Source: Thermoflavimicrobium daqui
GTDB lineage: Bacteria > Bacillota > Bacilli > Thermoactinomycetales > Thermoactinomycetaceae
Reading direction: 5' to 3'
NCBI RefSeq assembly: GCF_003313465.1
Contig: NZ_KZ845664.1
Span: forward strand, 186,001 to 250,000
DNA: 64,000 nucleotides
The notes under the pieces were generated by a model. That model searched no databases. It saw only the letters and a program-made list of their open reading frames with translations, and was not told the DNA's origin. Positions 16,280 through 24,869 of the stretch are shown here, piece by piece. The stretch's first letter is position 1, and each line of letters begins with the position of its first letter. The translations under genes were made by a program, and so were the position numbers.

Positions 16280-17518
16280 ATGGAAAAGGCAAAATTGGAA
16301 ATCATTCAGTGGATCGAAGAAAATCGAGAATCTGTCATTCAATTTGTACAGGAACTTGTTTCTATTCCGTCAGATAACCCTCCAGGCGACTGCTATGAGA
16401 TTGCCCAACACATTGAAAAGCGACTCAAGGAGTTTGAGTTTGCAGATATTCAATTTCTTGAAGTAGATCCCAAAGAAGTAGAAGCAAATGGGATGATTCG
16501 AGCGGCCAACGTTGTGGCTACAACCCAATTTGGAGATGGATCGGGAAATTCCATCGCGCTAAACGCACATGGGGATGTGGTCGCTCCAGGAATGGGATGG
16601 ACACAAGATCCTTATGGTGGTCAAATTGTTGATGGTAAGATCTATGGTCGTGGAGCAGCTGTATCGAAGTCAGATATTGCCACCTATACCTTTGCGGTGA
16701 TGGCGTTACGTAAGTTTGCAGCTGACTTGTCTGGTGAAGTGGCTCTAGCATTTACCTTTGATGAAGAAGCAGGTGGAAATATTGGACCTAAGTGGCTATT
16801 AGATCATCAATATATTAAACCAGACATGGCGATTGCAGCTGGCTTTACGTACTCGATTGTAAATGCTCATAATGGATGCTTACATTTAGAAGTGAAATTA
16901 AAAGGGAAATCAGCACATGCAGCAGCTCCGCATACAGGGAATGATGCTTTGGAAGCGATGACAGGAGTATTGCAGACGATCTATCACTATCGAGATAGCT
17001 TACAAGCGATAAAATCGAATATCCCTGGGATTGATCATCCATCGATTGTTGTTGGGCTAATTTCAGGTGGAATCAATACCAATGTGGTACCTGATCAATG
17101 TACCATTCGTTTAGATCGCCGCTTGATTCCAGAAGAAGATGGAGCCAAAGTAGAAGCGGAGATTCGTTCTCTCATCCAAGAAAAGGTAAAGGAATATGAG
17201 GGCATTGAAGTTGAAATTACCCAGATTTTATTAGCGCATAATTTTGGTCCAACTCCTGAGGACACAGAATTGATAAAGACTTTAGGCCATAACTGGCGGG
17301 AATTGATGGATGGTGAATTGATGATTGATGGAGTTCCACTTTATACAGATGCAAGACATTTCTCCCAAGCCGGTATTCCTACCGTTTTATTTGGTGCAGG
17401 TCCCCGAACCCTTTTAGAAGCAAATGGTCATCGAGCGGATGAACATGTTCGAGTGGAAGACCTGATTAAAGCGACAAAGATTGTTGCCATCACATTATAT
17501 GATCTGCTGAAAAAGTAG
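16280..17518 (+). CDS. M20 family metallopeptidase (ArgE/DapE-like)
   Basis: A 412-residue zinc amidohydrolase with a catalytic and a dimerisation domain. LNAHGDVVAPGMGW gives the first zinc ligands, GRGAAVSKSD the bridging aspartate region, FTFDEEAGG the catalytic glutamates, and YTDARHFSQAGIPTVLFGAG the last histidine. Members remove acyl groups from amino acids. In this place, between PucR and allantoinase, it may act on a ureide such as ureidoglycolate, but that is inferred. ATG 16280 is 9 bases from AAAAGGGG; ATG 16271 directly abuts it and is less likely. Confidence 0.8.
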   Translation: MEKAKLEIIQWIEENRESVIQFVQELVSIPSDNPPGDCYEIAQHIEKRLKEFEFADIQFLEVDPKEVEANGMIRAANVVATTQFGDGSGNSIALNAHGDVVAPGMGWTQDPYGGQIVDGKIYGRGAAVSKSDIATYTFAVMALRKFAADLSGEVALAFTFDEEAGGNIGPKWLLDHQYIKPDMAIAAGFTYSIVNAHNGCLHLEVKLKGKSAHAAAPHTGNDALEAMTGVLQTIYHYRDSLQAIKSNIPGIDHPSIVVGLISGGINTNVVPDQCTIRLDRRLIPEEDGAKVEAEIRSLIQEKVKEYEGIEVEITQILLAHNFGPTPEDTELIKTLGHNWRELMDGELMIDGVPLYTDARHFSQAGIPTVLFGAGPRTLLEANGHRADEHVRVEDLIKATKIVAITLYDLLKK

Positions 17519-17559
17519 CTAAAGGAGTATCAAGTAATGATTATGGTTAAATGATCTAC

Positions 17560-17657
17560 AAGGAGAGGGTTGTTTTCCAAATTGATTTTTGGAACGAGAC
17601 TTTCTAATTAGTAAGGCAATAAAAGATGTGTATACGGTGGAAATCAACCTTCTCCTT
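17560..17657 (+). promoter_or_regulatory. Long-range inverted repeat in the allantoinase leader
   Basis: Arms at 17560-17572 and 17645-17657 are complementary over 13 bases with one G-U pair and enclose 72 bases, including a smaller CCAAA/TTTGG hairpin. The right arm is followed by ATTTTTG. This resembles a leader RNA or attenuator 46 bases before the allantoinase start, but no known class was recognised. Confidence 0.35.
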
Positions 17658-17702
17658 ATTTTTGTAATAGACCATTATGATTCCTAAAGAGGTGAATCCA
17701 AA

Positions 17703-19055
17703 GTGGATCTGCTTATTAAAGATGGTCATGTCGTGTTGGCAAATCAAGTGATAATAGCGGATATCGCCGTGGATAATGGGATCATCGTAGAGATTGGCAA
17801 GATAAGGAATTCAAAGGCGAAAAAAACGATCGATGCAAGTGGGAAAGTTATATTTCCAGGAATGATCGATGTTCACGTTCATTTTAATGAACCGGGGCGT
17901 ACAGATTGGGAAGGTTTTACAAGTGGTTCAAGACAAATGGCTAAAGGTGGTTGTACAACATTTATAGACATGCCATTAAATAGTATTCCCTCTACAACTA
18001 CAGTCTCGGCTTTAACTGAGAAAGCAAAGTTGGGGATGAAGAAGTCATTGGTTGACTTTGGCTTATGGGCAGGGTTAGTGCCTGAGAATGAGCCGGAAAT
18101 TGAAGGGTTGGCTGAGGCAGGAGCTATTGGCTTTAAAGCATTTATGTCTGCAACGGGAACTTCTGAATTTTCTGCGGTCGATGATTTCACGCTCTATGAA
18201 GGAATGAAGAGGATTGCCAAGTTAAACAAAGTGTTAGCGATCCACTGTGAATCCAATTCCATTATCGAGCGACTCACGGCGATCAAGAAGGAGAAAGGCT
18301 TGGTTACAGCTAGAGATTATGTGGAGTCTAGACCTGTTCTTGCTGAATTGGAAGCGGTTAACCGAGCTTTATTATACGCTCAGGAAACAGGATGTGCCGT
18401 TCATTTTGTACACATAAGTAATGCCAAAACGGTACAATTGATTCAAGCTGCTAAAGAGCGTGGGGTCAATGCAACCGTAGAAACCTGTCCCCACTATTTA
18501 TTGTTTAATGTAGACGATTTCGCCAAAAAGGGAGCTGTCGCTAAGTGTGCTCCTCCCATTCGAGAAGAGAAAGAGAGAGAGGAACTTTGGAAAGAGCTAA
18601 GTAGTGGGAATATTGATATCATTGCTTCAGACCATTCCCCTTGTCCTACACCGCTAAAGACAGAATTTGAAAAAGATCTATTTCAAGCTTGGGGGGGAAT
18701 TACAGGCGGACAATATACACTGGAAGCAATCATTGATCAAGCACATATCGAGCGGAATATTCCACTAACGCAAGTGGCCAAATGGCTGTCATCGGAGCCT
18801 GCAGAAAGATTTGGTTTAGCTCCTCGTAAAGGATCGATTGCTATCGGTGCAGATGCCGATTTGGCTATAATCGATTTACAGCAAACACACCTTCTTACCC
18901 AAGCAGACCTAGCTGCCCGTCATCCTCATTCTCCCTATATCGGGATGGAGTTTCGCTGCCGTGTGATCAAAACCATTCAACGAGGGCAGCTTATCTATGA
19001 TATGGAAAGCGGATGGATTGACCGAAAGAAAGCAGAGTGGCTTAAACCTATATAA
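17703..19055 (+). CDS. allB: Allantoinase
   Basis: A 450-residue cyclic amidohydrolase opening the hydantoin ring of allantoin to allantoate. IDVHVHFNEPGRTDWEGF gives the HxH metal motif (about residues 58-60), GFKAFMS the carboxylated lysine, then AIHCES and VHFVHISNA the histidines and IIASDHSP the catalytic aspartate, as in family allantoinases. It starts with GTG after AGAGGTG. It stands alone in orientation after the M20 gene and supplies the substrate of the amidohydrolase at 6551-7786. Dihydropyrimidinase is a less likely alternative. Confidence 0.92.
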   Translation: MDLLIKDGHVVLANQVIIADIAVDNGIIVEIGKIRNSKAKKTIDASGKVIFPGMIDVHVHFNEPGRTDWEGFTSGSRQMAKGGCTTFIDMPLNSIPSTTTVSALTEKAKLGMKKSLVDFGLWAGLVPENEPEIEGLAEAGAIGFKAFMSATGTSEFSAVDDFTLYEGMKRIAKLNKVLAIHCESNSIIERLTAIKKEKGLVTARDYVESRPVLAELEAVNRALLYAQETGCAVHFVHISNAKTVQLIQAAKERGVNATVETCPHYLLFNVDDFAKKGAVAKCAPPIREEKEREELWKELSSGNIDIIASDHSPCPTPLKTEFEKDLFQAWGGITGGQYTLEAIIDQAHIERNIPLTQVAKWLSSEPAERFGLAPRKGSIAIGADADLAIIDLQQTHLLTQADLAARHPHSPYIGMEFRCRVIKTIQRGQLIYDMESGWIDRKKAEWLKPI

Positions 19056-19232
19056 GCAATCTAAATATAAGTTAGATGATCGTTATTTTAATTGTATAAA
19101 TACTTTTTAATGTATATCAACCACAAGTGTGAGGGGTTTGGAAAGACAGATTCAAGAGAGGAATTTCCATAGAGTAGTTATAAAATGAGTCATATTATAA
19201 TCCATAATGATCCGAAAGGTCAGAAATATACC

Positions 19233-19263
19233 AAACTGGGAATAAAGTAAATCCCAGTTTTTA
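19233..19263 (+). terminator. Terminator-like hairpin
   Basis: A 9-bp stem AAACTGGGA/TCCCAGTTT with a 10-base loop and following T run, about 180 bases after allantoinase. Confidence 0.7.
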
Positions 19264-19370
19264 TTATGTTAAATTAAAATGAAATGTTAACAAAATAGTA
19301 GTAATGGGTTAAAAAAAATTATATGATGAATATGGAAAATAGTTAATTAAATAAAAAGGAGAAAAGTTTA

Positions 19371-19751
19371 ATGAGCAACTGGGCCGAATGGGAAATGGAA
19401 AGAAGAATTAAAGAAGTTTTAGCTAAAGCCAAAAACGATCGGGACCCAAATCATACTTTTGGACGTCCTTTATATACTGCTTATCAGATTGCGATTGGTA
19501 TTTGTCGCCAAGACCCCTCTTTCTTGGAAATGACAGGAGCGGCTATTGGGGGCGAAGGTACGGGTGATCAGTTTACTCTTGCTAAATATATTGCTGGTCA
19601 ACTATCCAGACGAATTCAAGAAGGGGAAATCGACGAGATTGAAGGATTCTTCCTCGCCAATGACTTTGGTTTAGAACTGGAGTATGAATTTAAAGGCGAA
19701 GAAATTGAAACCAATCCGACTCGTGATACAGTTCTTTTTCGATTAAAATAG
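19371..19751 (+). CDS. Uncharacterised 126-residue protein
   Basis: I do not recognise this protein. It has no signal peptide or membrane segment. It is mixed alpha/beta in appearance and acidic at its end, with an N-terminal helix WEMERRIKEVLAKAKNDRD, a small-residue stretch TGAAIGGEGTGDQ and IQEGEIDEIEGFFLANDFG. A strong AAAGGAGA ribosome site and its own terminator support a real gene. It lies between allantoinase and the formamidase-type gene, so a link to ureide metabolism is possible but not shown. Confidence 0.7.
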   Translation: MSNWAEWEMERRIKEVLAKAKNDRDPNHTFGRPLYTAYQIAIGICRQDPSFLEMTGAAIGGEGTGDQFTLAKYIAGQLSRRIQEGEIDEIEGFFLANDFGLELEYEFKGEEIETNPTRDTVLFRLK

Positions 19752-19769
19752 AATGAAGAGTAGAGAGTA

Positions 19770-19800
19770 AAGTGGATCAATGAAAGATCCACTTTATTTA
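19770..19800 (+). terminator. Terminator
   Basis: Stem AAGTGGATC/GATCCACTT with a 7-base loop, T-rich after, 18 bases past the stop of the 126-residue gene. Confidence 0.75.
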
Positions 19801-19992
19801 TTAATATAACAATGCTACTGCTAAACTATCTATCAGGCATAATGGTAATTAACAAGGATATTAATCCTTCCCCAAAAGGTAAACCATCGCTCTTTGATAG
19901 GTATGATATATTGATTCTTAGTAGTATTCTATATCCTTTACCATATATAATTGATATATTTCAACCGTTAATCATAAAAAGGAGGGAACCAG

Positions 19993-20895
19993 ATGACTGT
20001 GAAATTTTCTTGTGAACATTCGATTTATGCGTTTAGTAAGGATCATACACCGCTTGCTCGAGTGGCAAGTGGAAGTCAAGTGGAGATTGAAACATATGAT
20101 TACTTTACCAATCAAGTCAAGTCTACAGAAAGTTTTACTTCGATGGATTGGAATCAAATCAATCCAGCAACAGGACCGATCTATGTAGATGAAGCTAAGC
20201 CAGGGGATATTTTAAAAGTAAAAATTGAAAAGATTGAATTAGCAGAAGAAGGAGTTATGGCTACGGGTAAAGATCTGGGAGTCATGGGAGATGTATTAGA
20301 CCAATTATATGCCAAGTCCATTCCGATTCGGAATGGGAAAGCGATTTTTAATGATCAATTATCCATTCCACTGAATCCGATGATTGGTGTGATTGGAGTA
20401 GCACCAGCTGGAGAAGCTGTTTCATGTGGGACTCCAGGTGCACATGGTGGAAATATGGATACGACATTGATTACAGAAGGAGCCACTTTATATCTTCCTA
20501 TTTTTGTCGAAGGAGCTTTGTTTGGATTAGGAGATTTGCATGCAGCTATGGGAGATGGAGAGATTGGTGTTTCAGGTATTGAAATTCCAGGTAAGGTGAC
20601 TATCACATTGGAAGTGATCAAAGGTTACTCGATCCCTAACCCGATGCTTGAAAACAAAGACTCCATCGTTACGATTGCTTCCCAACCTACCTTAGATGAA
20701 GCTGTCAAAGTGGCTGTAAAGGATATGTTTTCTTTTTTATCTCCTAAAATGCCCCTCTCATCAGCCGAATTAACCATGCTCTTTAGTGCTGTTGGACAGA
20801 CACAAATCTCACAAGTGGTTGATCCTTTAATGACAGCACGTTTTGTTGTACCGAAATGGGTATTGGCTTCCTATTCCATTTCTATTTTTGTGTAA
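19993..20895 (+). CDS. Acetamidase/formamidase family protein
   Basis: A 300-residue protein of the FmdA/AmdA fold, zinc amidohydrolases that release ammonia from formamide or acetamide. INPATGPIYVDEAKPGDILKV and GTPGAHGGNMDTTLI followed by LGDLHAAMGDGEIGVSG (about residues 175-200) carry the expected metal and catalytic residues. The ribosome site AAAAGGAGGG is strong. At the edge of the ureide island it may recover nitrogen from short amides; the substrate is inferred. The protein is shorter than actinobacterial formamidases (about 400) but normal for the Bacillus-type family. Confidence 0.85.
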   Translation: MTVKFSCEHSIYAFSKDHTPLARVASGSQVEIETYDYFTNQVKSTESFTSMDWNQINPATGPIYVDEAKPGDILKVKIEKIELAEEGVMATGKDLGVMGDVLDQLYAKSIPIRNGKAIFNDQLSIPLNPMIGVIGVAPAGEAVSCGTPGAHGGNMDTTLITEGATLYLPIFVEGALFGLGDLHAAMGDGEIGVSGIEIPGKVTITLEVIKGYSIPNPMLENKDSIVTIASQPTLDEAVKVAVKDMFSFLSPKMPLSSAELTMLFSAVGQTQISQVVDPLMTARFVVPKWVLASYSISIFV

Positions 20896-21007
20896 TTGAT
20901 CGGAATTCTTGCTAAAATGGAATTATTTTATTTTATAAGGAAAAGGGTAGGTTTTATAGGTTCATAGAGAAATTTTTCTTAAGATAGATTCCTAATAATC
21001 AACCCAA

Positions 21008-21049
21008 AGAGACTTGAATCCACTAGGTGGCTTCTCAAGTCTCTTTTTC
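21008..21049. terminator. Bidirectional terminator
   Basis: A 10-bp stem AGAGACTTGA/TCAAGTCTCT (21008-21017 with 21035-21044) followed by five T, with an inner CCAC/GTGG. It lies between the formamidase gene and the convergent ankyrin gene. Confidence 0.8.
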
Positions 21050-21083
21050 ACTTTTGGGAATAGGTGCTAGATTCAATACTTAA

Positions 21084-22937
21084 CTATAGTGGTATTTTGT
21101 ATTCTTGGACATGGGTTAATACGATCAAGTTTGTGCCAGTATGGTCCATACATATTTTTTTAATCTCATTTTCCTCAAAAAAGATTTTTCTGGTTACTTC
21201 ACCTGTTTCTGCATCGAGGAAGACGAGCAGTCCATCTGGACAATTCACAACTACCTCATCGCTAGTAAAAAAGACGGGACGAAGAATACCACCTGGATAC
21301 CCTTGCTCAAACATACTACGAGGATCTTCGGTAATCTCGGCTGCAATCGGTACGCGCCATTTAATCCGTTTTTTTTGGGTCGAAAGAACGAGAACATCCC
21401 CTAGCCATCCTTTGGGACGGTCTGACAGATAGTTTAATGCCATTCCCCAAACAGCGATCCATTTTCCATCGGGACTAAAAGAGGCATTGGATGTACAGTC
21501 GATAAACTCATGGGAGGGACCATCTCCTAAGTTATAATAGATAAGATCGGTTTGATTGAAATGGGTGGAGCTAATATCGATGGTTGCACCACCTTGATCA
21601 TATTCGGTAGAAAAGAAATATTTCCCATCGGGTGATGCAGAACAGGGGGAACTTATATATGCTGGAGTCATCTTCTTCGTTTTTAGATCGATCACTTGGT
21701 TACCATTCAGGATCCATCTTCCATTAGGGGTGATCATGCAGTGATCTGCTTTTGTAATTCGATGGATCACTTCGAGTGTTTCAAAGCTTCGTTGTTCGAT
21801 GTAGTGAAGATGAGGAGCTTGAATAAGGATGGACGATTGATCCCATGAGAGATAAAGTTTTAACCTGAATTGGTCTGTCTGGATTTGCTGTTCGCATTTA
21901 AGAAAAGAATCAAAATCTACTTTATCGAAGAGTTCATTTTCGAGTGCCCATAAGAATTCCTCTTTTTGTGGATGCGTTGGATCATAAGACCATTTAACAA
22001 GTCGTCCTCCTTCCATCGCCGATATTAATTGTGGCTTGGATGGATGAATGACAAAGCCGTACGGCTTGGCATTAGGGACAACTGGATAGGGATTAGACAA
22101 TTTTTCTAGTTTTTCTTTGAGTTCTTCAAAGAGAGGAGAATGTTTATTCCCTGCATGCATGGGCAGCTTCCCATTGTAGGATCGGATGGATAGATCCGCA
22201 CCATTTGATAGCAGCAGTTTGATGAGTTCTTTGTATTCATCATAGCTATTATAGTAATCAGCATAGTAGACGGCTTTGTGTAAAGGCGTTTCTCCAGAAT
22301 GATCTTGGATGTTGGGATTAGCTCCAGCTTTTAGTAAGATTTCAGCAAGGGGTTTTGCTTTTTGGATAATGGCATAGTGCAAGGCTGTGTATCCATCTTC
22401 ATCTTGAAGATGAAGATCTGCTCCATGTTGAATCAAATATTGGACAATCTCTGAATGATTGTTTTTGGTATGTACCATCAGTGGTGTTTTTCCCCAGAGT
22501 GCTTTACTATTGATCTTTTCTCCATTGGCAAGCAGTTGGACAACTTGTTCCAATGATTTAGCTTGATGTAGTTTTTGATTTTCTACTTTACTCCAATGTC
22601 CCTCAACTATGTCCCGAATCATCCATGCGTTGGGATAATTAAGATATCTTTTGCGTAAAGTGACTCCTTTTTCCAATAGAACTTGAACAACACTTTTTCG
22701 TAACTTTTTACATGCAGTATCAATGGGAGGTAAACCCTTATCGTTTTTTGCTTCCGGATCTGCTCCTGCTTGCAGTAATATTTGAGCGATGATATCGTTT
22801 TTAGCATAATGAAGCGGTGTATTCCCTTCCATATCTCGCCAGTGTACTGCATCAGGGGATTTCTTTAACATTTGTCGTAACGCTACTTCATTACCAAAAG
22901 TACATATCGAGAATAGTTCTTGATCTTGATAGCGCAT
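21084..22937 (-). CDS. Ankyrin repeat protein with C-terminal beta-propeller (A)
   Basis: A 617-residue cytoplasmic protein. The first about 270 residues hold ankyrin repeats, for example GNTPLHYAKNDIIAQILLQAGADPEAKN, GYTALHYAIIQKAKPLAEILLKAG and GETPLHKAVYYADYYN. The remaining 350 residues look like a degenerate WD-type propeller, with PNGRWILNGNQVIDL, ASPDGKYFFSTEY and FSPDGKWIAVWG. There is no signal peptide, membrane segment or catalytic motif. The gene is 12 bases downstream of a paralogue of identical architecture. It probably binds another protein. Function is unknown. Confidence 0.85.
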   Translation of the reverse strand: MRYQDQELFSICTFGNEVALRQMLKKSPDAVHWRDMEGNTPLHYAKNDIIAQILLQAGADPEAKNDKGLPPIDTACKKLRKSVVQVLLEKGVTLRKRYLNYPNAWMIRDIVEGHWSKVENQKLHQAKSLEQVVQLLANGEKINSKALWGKTPLMVHTKNNHSEIVQYLIQHGADLHLQDEDGYTALHYAIIQKAKPLAEILLKAGANPNIQDHSGETPLHKAVYYADYYNSYDEYKELIKLLLSNGADLSIRSYNGKLPMHAGNKHSPLFEELKEKLEKLSNPYPVVPNAKPYGFVIHPSKPQLISAMEGGRLVKWSYDPTHPQKEEFLWALENELFDKVDFDSFLKCEQQIQTDQFRLKLYLSWDQSSILIQAPHLHYIEQRSFETLEVIHRITKADHCMITPNGRWILNGNQVIDLKTKKMTPAYISSPCSASPDGKYFFSTEYDQGGATIDISSTHFNQTDLIYYNLGDGPSHEFIDCTSNASFSPDGKWIAVWGMALNYLSDRPKGWLGDVLVLSTQKKRIKWRVPIAAEITEDPRSMFEQGYPGGILRPVFFTSDEVVVNCPDGLLVFLDAETGEVTRKIFFEENEIKKICMDHTGTNLIVLTHVQEYKIPL

Positions 22938-22949
22938 ATTTTTCTCTCC

Positions 22950-24749
22950 CTATGGATGTGGTAGTTGCATGGTGATCATTTCAGAATCGGTAGCGATACG
23001 GAGCTCTCTCGTGTTCAATATCTGACCAAGAGCTAGGATAGTTTGGCTATTAAGTTGTTGTTTTTTCCGTAGTTCTCCTGAGTTTCGATCAAAGAATAAC
23101 AGAGAGCCATGTGGAATTGTAGCAATCACTGTATCATCGACAATACATACTTTTCCAGCATAGCCATCTGGAAAACCTTGTTCTTTTAATGGGAGACTCA
23201 TGCCGGTAACATCTTGATCGAGCTTGACTCGCCATGCAATTTTGTTTTGCTCAGGAAGGTAAAGGCCTACAAATCCCACTTCCGGTTTTTGATTGGTAAA
23301 AGTGGTATAAATGGATGACTCAAAGAATGCTACTGCTTGTCCATCATCTGAAAAGGAAAGATCGACTATACAGGTATAATCGCCATAGTCATACTTCACC
23401 TCGGGTTTGCAGAAAGATGCTTGCTGCCAATCATATGAAATGAGTCCGAGATGATCTGAATGGTAAGATGAATAGAAGATATGCTTAGAATCAGGAGACC
23501 ACCGGCATAAGGATGGTTGAAAGGATTTGTCCAATGGGATGTTAGCAGCTTCCCATGTTTTGCTGGAAAAATGATAGATATATTGATCTACAGCCAAGTA
23601 ATCTCCATTCGGCGAAAAATCAACGCAATAGATGGGCATTTTTATCTCTTTTGGCAATTGGAGAGTTTCAATGAGTGAGAAATCTTTATAGTTTCGAATT
23701 TGTACTCCCCAGATCTGTGGAGCTACGATGGCTAGCTTTGATCCATCGTGGGAAATGGAAAGGCTATAAAATTTGTATTGTCCTAATGCAATAGACTGGC
23801 TTACTTTGGGTTTGGGATGATATACCATCTTTCCAAGAACTCCTTCGGAAAACGGGGCAAGTACTTCATCATAATAAGGATGAAGGCGATAAACAGAGCC
23901 AATCACTGGCTTTATTGCCAAGACAGAGTTCTCCGTAATTTTTTCATGGAAAGAAGGAGATAATGGTTCCTGCTTGGTAAGCTGTGAGGCTTTAGCCAAT
24001 AGGAACTGAAATATCTTTTCTGACTTTGTGACATGTTGGGGCAATTGTCCATGCCTGCTTTTGAGCAAAGGAGATGCGCCATGTTCGAGCAAAAGAGAGA
24101 CTAGCTCTATGTTATTTGTGCTTGCGGCGATATGTAAGGCTGATTTTTCATTTCGAAAGCTGCAAAAATTGGGATCCGCACCGCCTTTAAGCAGAAGTTT
24201 GACCATCTCCAGATTGTCTAAGTCGATTGCAATGTGTAATGGTGGTTCCTCATCAAACGGGGCGATATGGGGATTAGCACCCTGTTTTAGTAATAAAGAA
24301 ACAACAGAAGGTTGGTTATTTTTAACAGCGTCGATTAAAGGAGTTATTTCATCTTCATTTTGCAATTCTACATCTGCCCCTGCCCCTAAGAGCAATTGCA
24401 CGAGCTTCTCATTACCCAGAGCCGCAGCAATATGGAGAGCTGAGTTACCATCTCGATCTTGATGATGGACATCAGCTCCCTGTTCAAGTAAAAATGCCAC
24501 CACATCGACTCGTTCATCCCAAACGGCAGTCATCAGAGGTGTTTCTTTAAAGTCATTGGTACGATTTAGCTCTGCTCCCAGCCTGATTAACAACTCTCCG
24601 ACAGCCTGATTCCCTGCATAATGGAGAAGAGTATTCCCATTAATAAATGAAGCTTTGACAAGTTCTGGATTAGATTGCAAGATCGTTTGCAATTCTACTA
24701 AATTGCCCTCTAAGCAAATTCGTAGAATCCCGCGTTTTTTGGGTACCAT
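22950..24749 (-). CDS. Ankyrin repeat protein with C-terminal beta-propeller (B)
   Basis: A 599-residue paralogue and operon partner of the next gene. About seven ankyrin repeats fill residues 1-250 (GNTLLHYAGNQAVGELLIRLGAEL, GNSALHIAAALGNEKLVQLLLGAGAD, KSALHIAASTNNIELVSLLLEHGAS). Residues 290-599 show propeller blades such as SISHDGSKLAIVAPQIWG, FSPNGDYLAVDQYIYHF and SFSDDGQAVAFF. GGAGAGG precedes the ATG. The domain pair is unusual, and tandem duplication suggests they work as a pair or diversified for different partners. Confidence 0.85.
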   Translation of the reverse strand: MVPKKRGILRICLEGNLVELQTILQSNPELVKASFINGNTLLHYAGNQAVGELLIRLGAELNRTNDFKETPLMTAVWDERVDVVAFLLEQGADVHHQDRDGNSALHIAAALGNEKLVQLLLGAGADVELQNEDEITPLIDAVKNNQPSVVSLLLKQGANPHIAPFDEEPPLHIAIDLDNLEMVKLLLKGGADPNFCSFRNEKSALHIAASTNNIELVSLLLEHGASPLLKSRHGQLPQHVTKSEKIFQFLLAKASQLTKQEPLSPSFHEKITENSVLAIKPVIGSVYRLHPYYDEVLAPFSEGVLGKMVYHPKPKVSQSIALGQYKFYSLSISHDGSKLAIVAPQIWGVQIRNYKDFSLIETLQLPKEIKMPIYCVDFSPNGDYLAVDQYIYHFSSKTWEAANIPLDKSFQPSLCRWSPDSKHIFYSSYHSDHLGLISYDWQQASFCKPEVKYDYGDYTCIVDLSFSDDGQAVAFFESSIYTTFTNQKPEVGFVGLYLPEQNKIAWRVKLDQDVTGMSLPLKEQGFPDGYAGKVCIVDDTVIATIPHGSLLFFDRNSGELRKKQQLNSQTILALGQILNTRELRIATDSEMITMQLPHP

Positions 24750-24869
24750 GTAAGCCTCTCCTTACAAAATTAGCGAAATAAAAGAATAATAGGGTGTTTC
24801 TACTCTAATATATTGTATTATTATTTCTTAATTATAGAATATATTGGTAGAAAAAAATAGCTGACTCAA

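Noticed and set aside
17438-17452. GAACATGTTC considered as a LexA box
   Set aside because: The gap between half-sites is two bases instead of four and it lies inside the M20 coding region.
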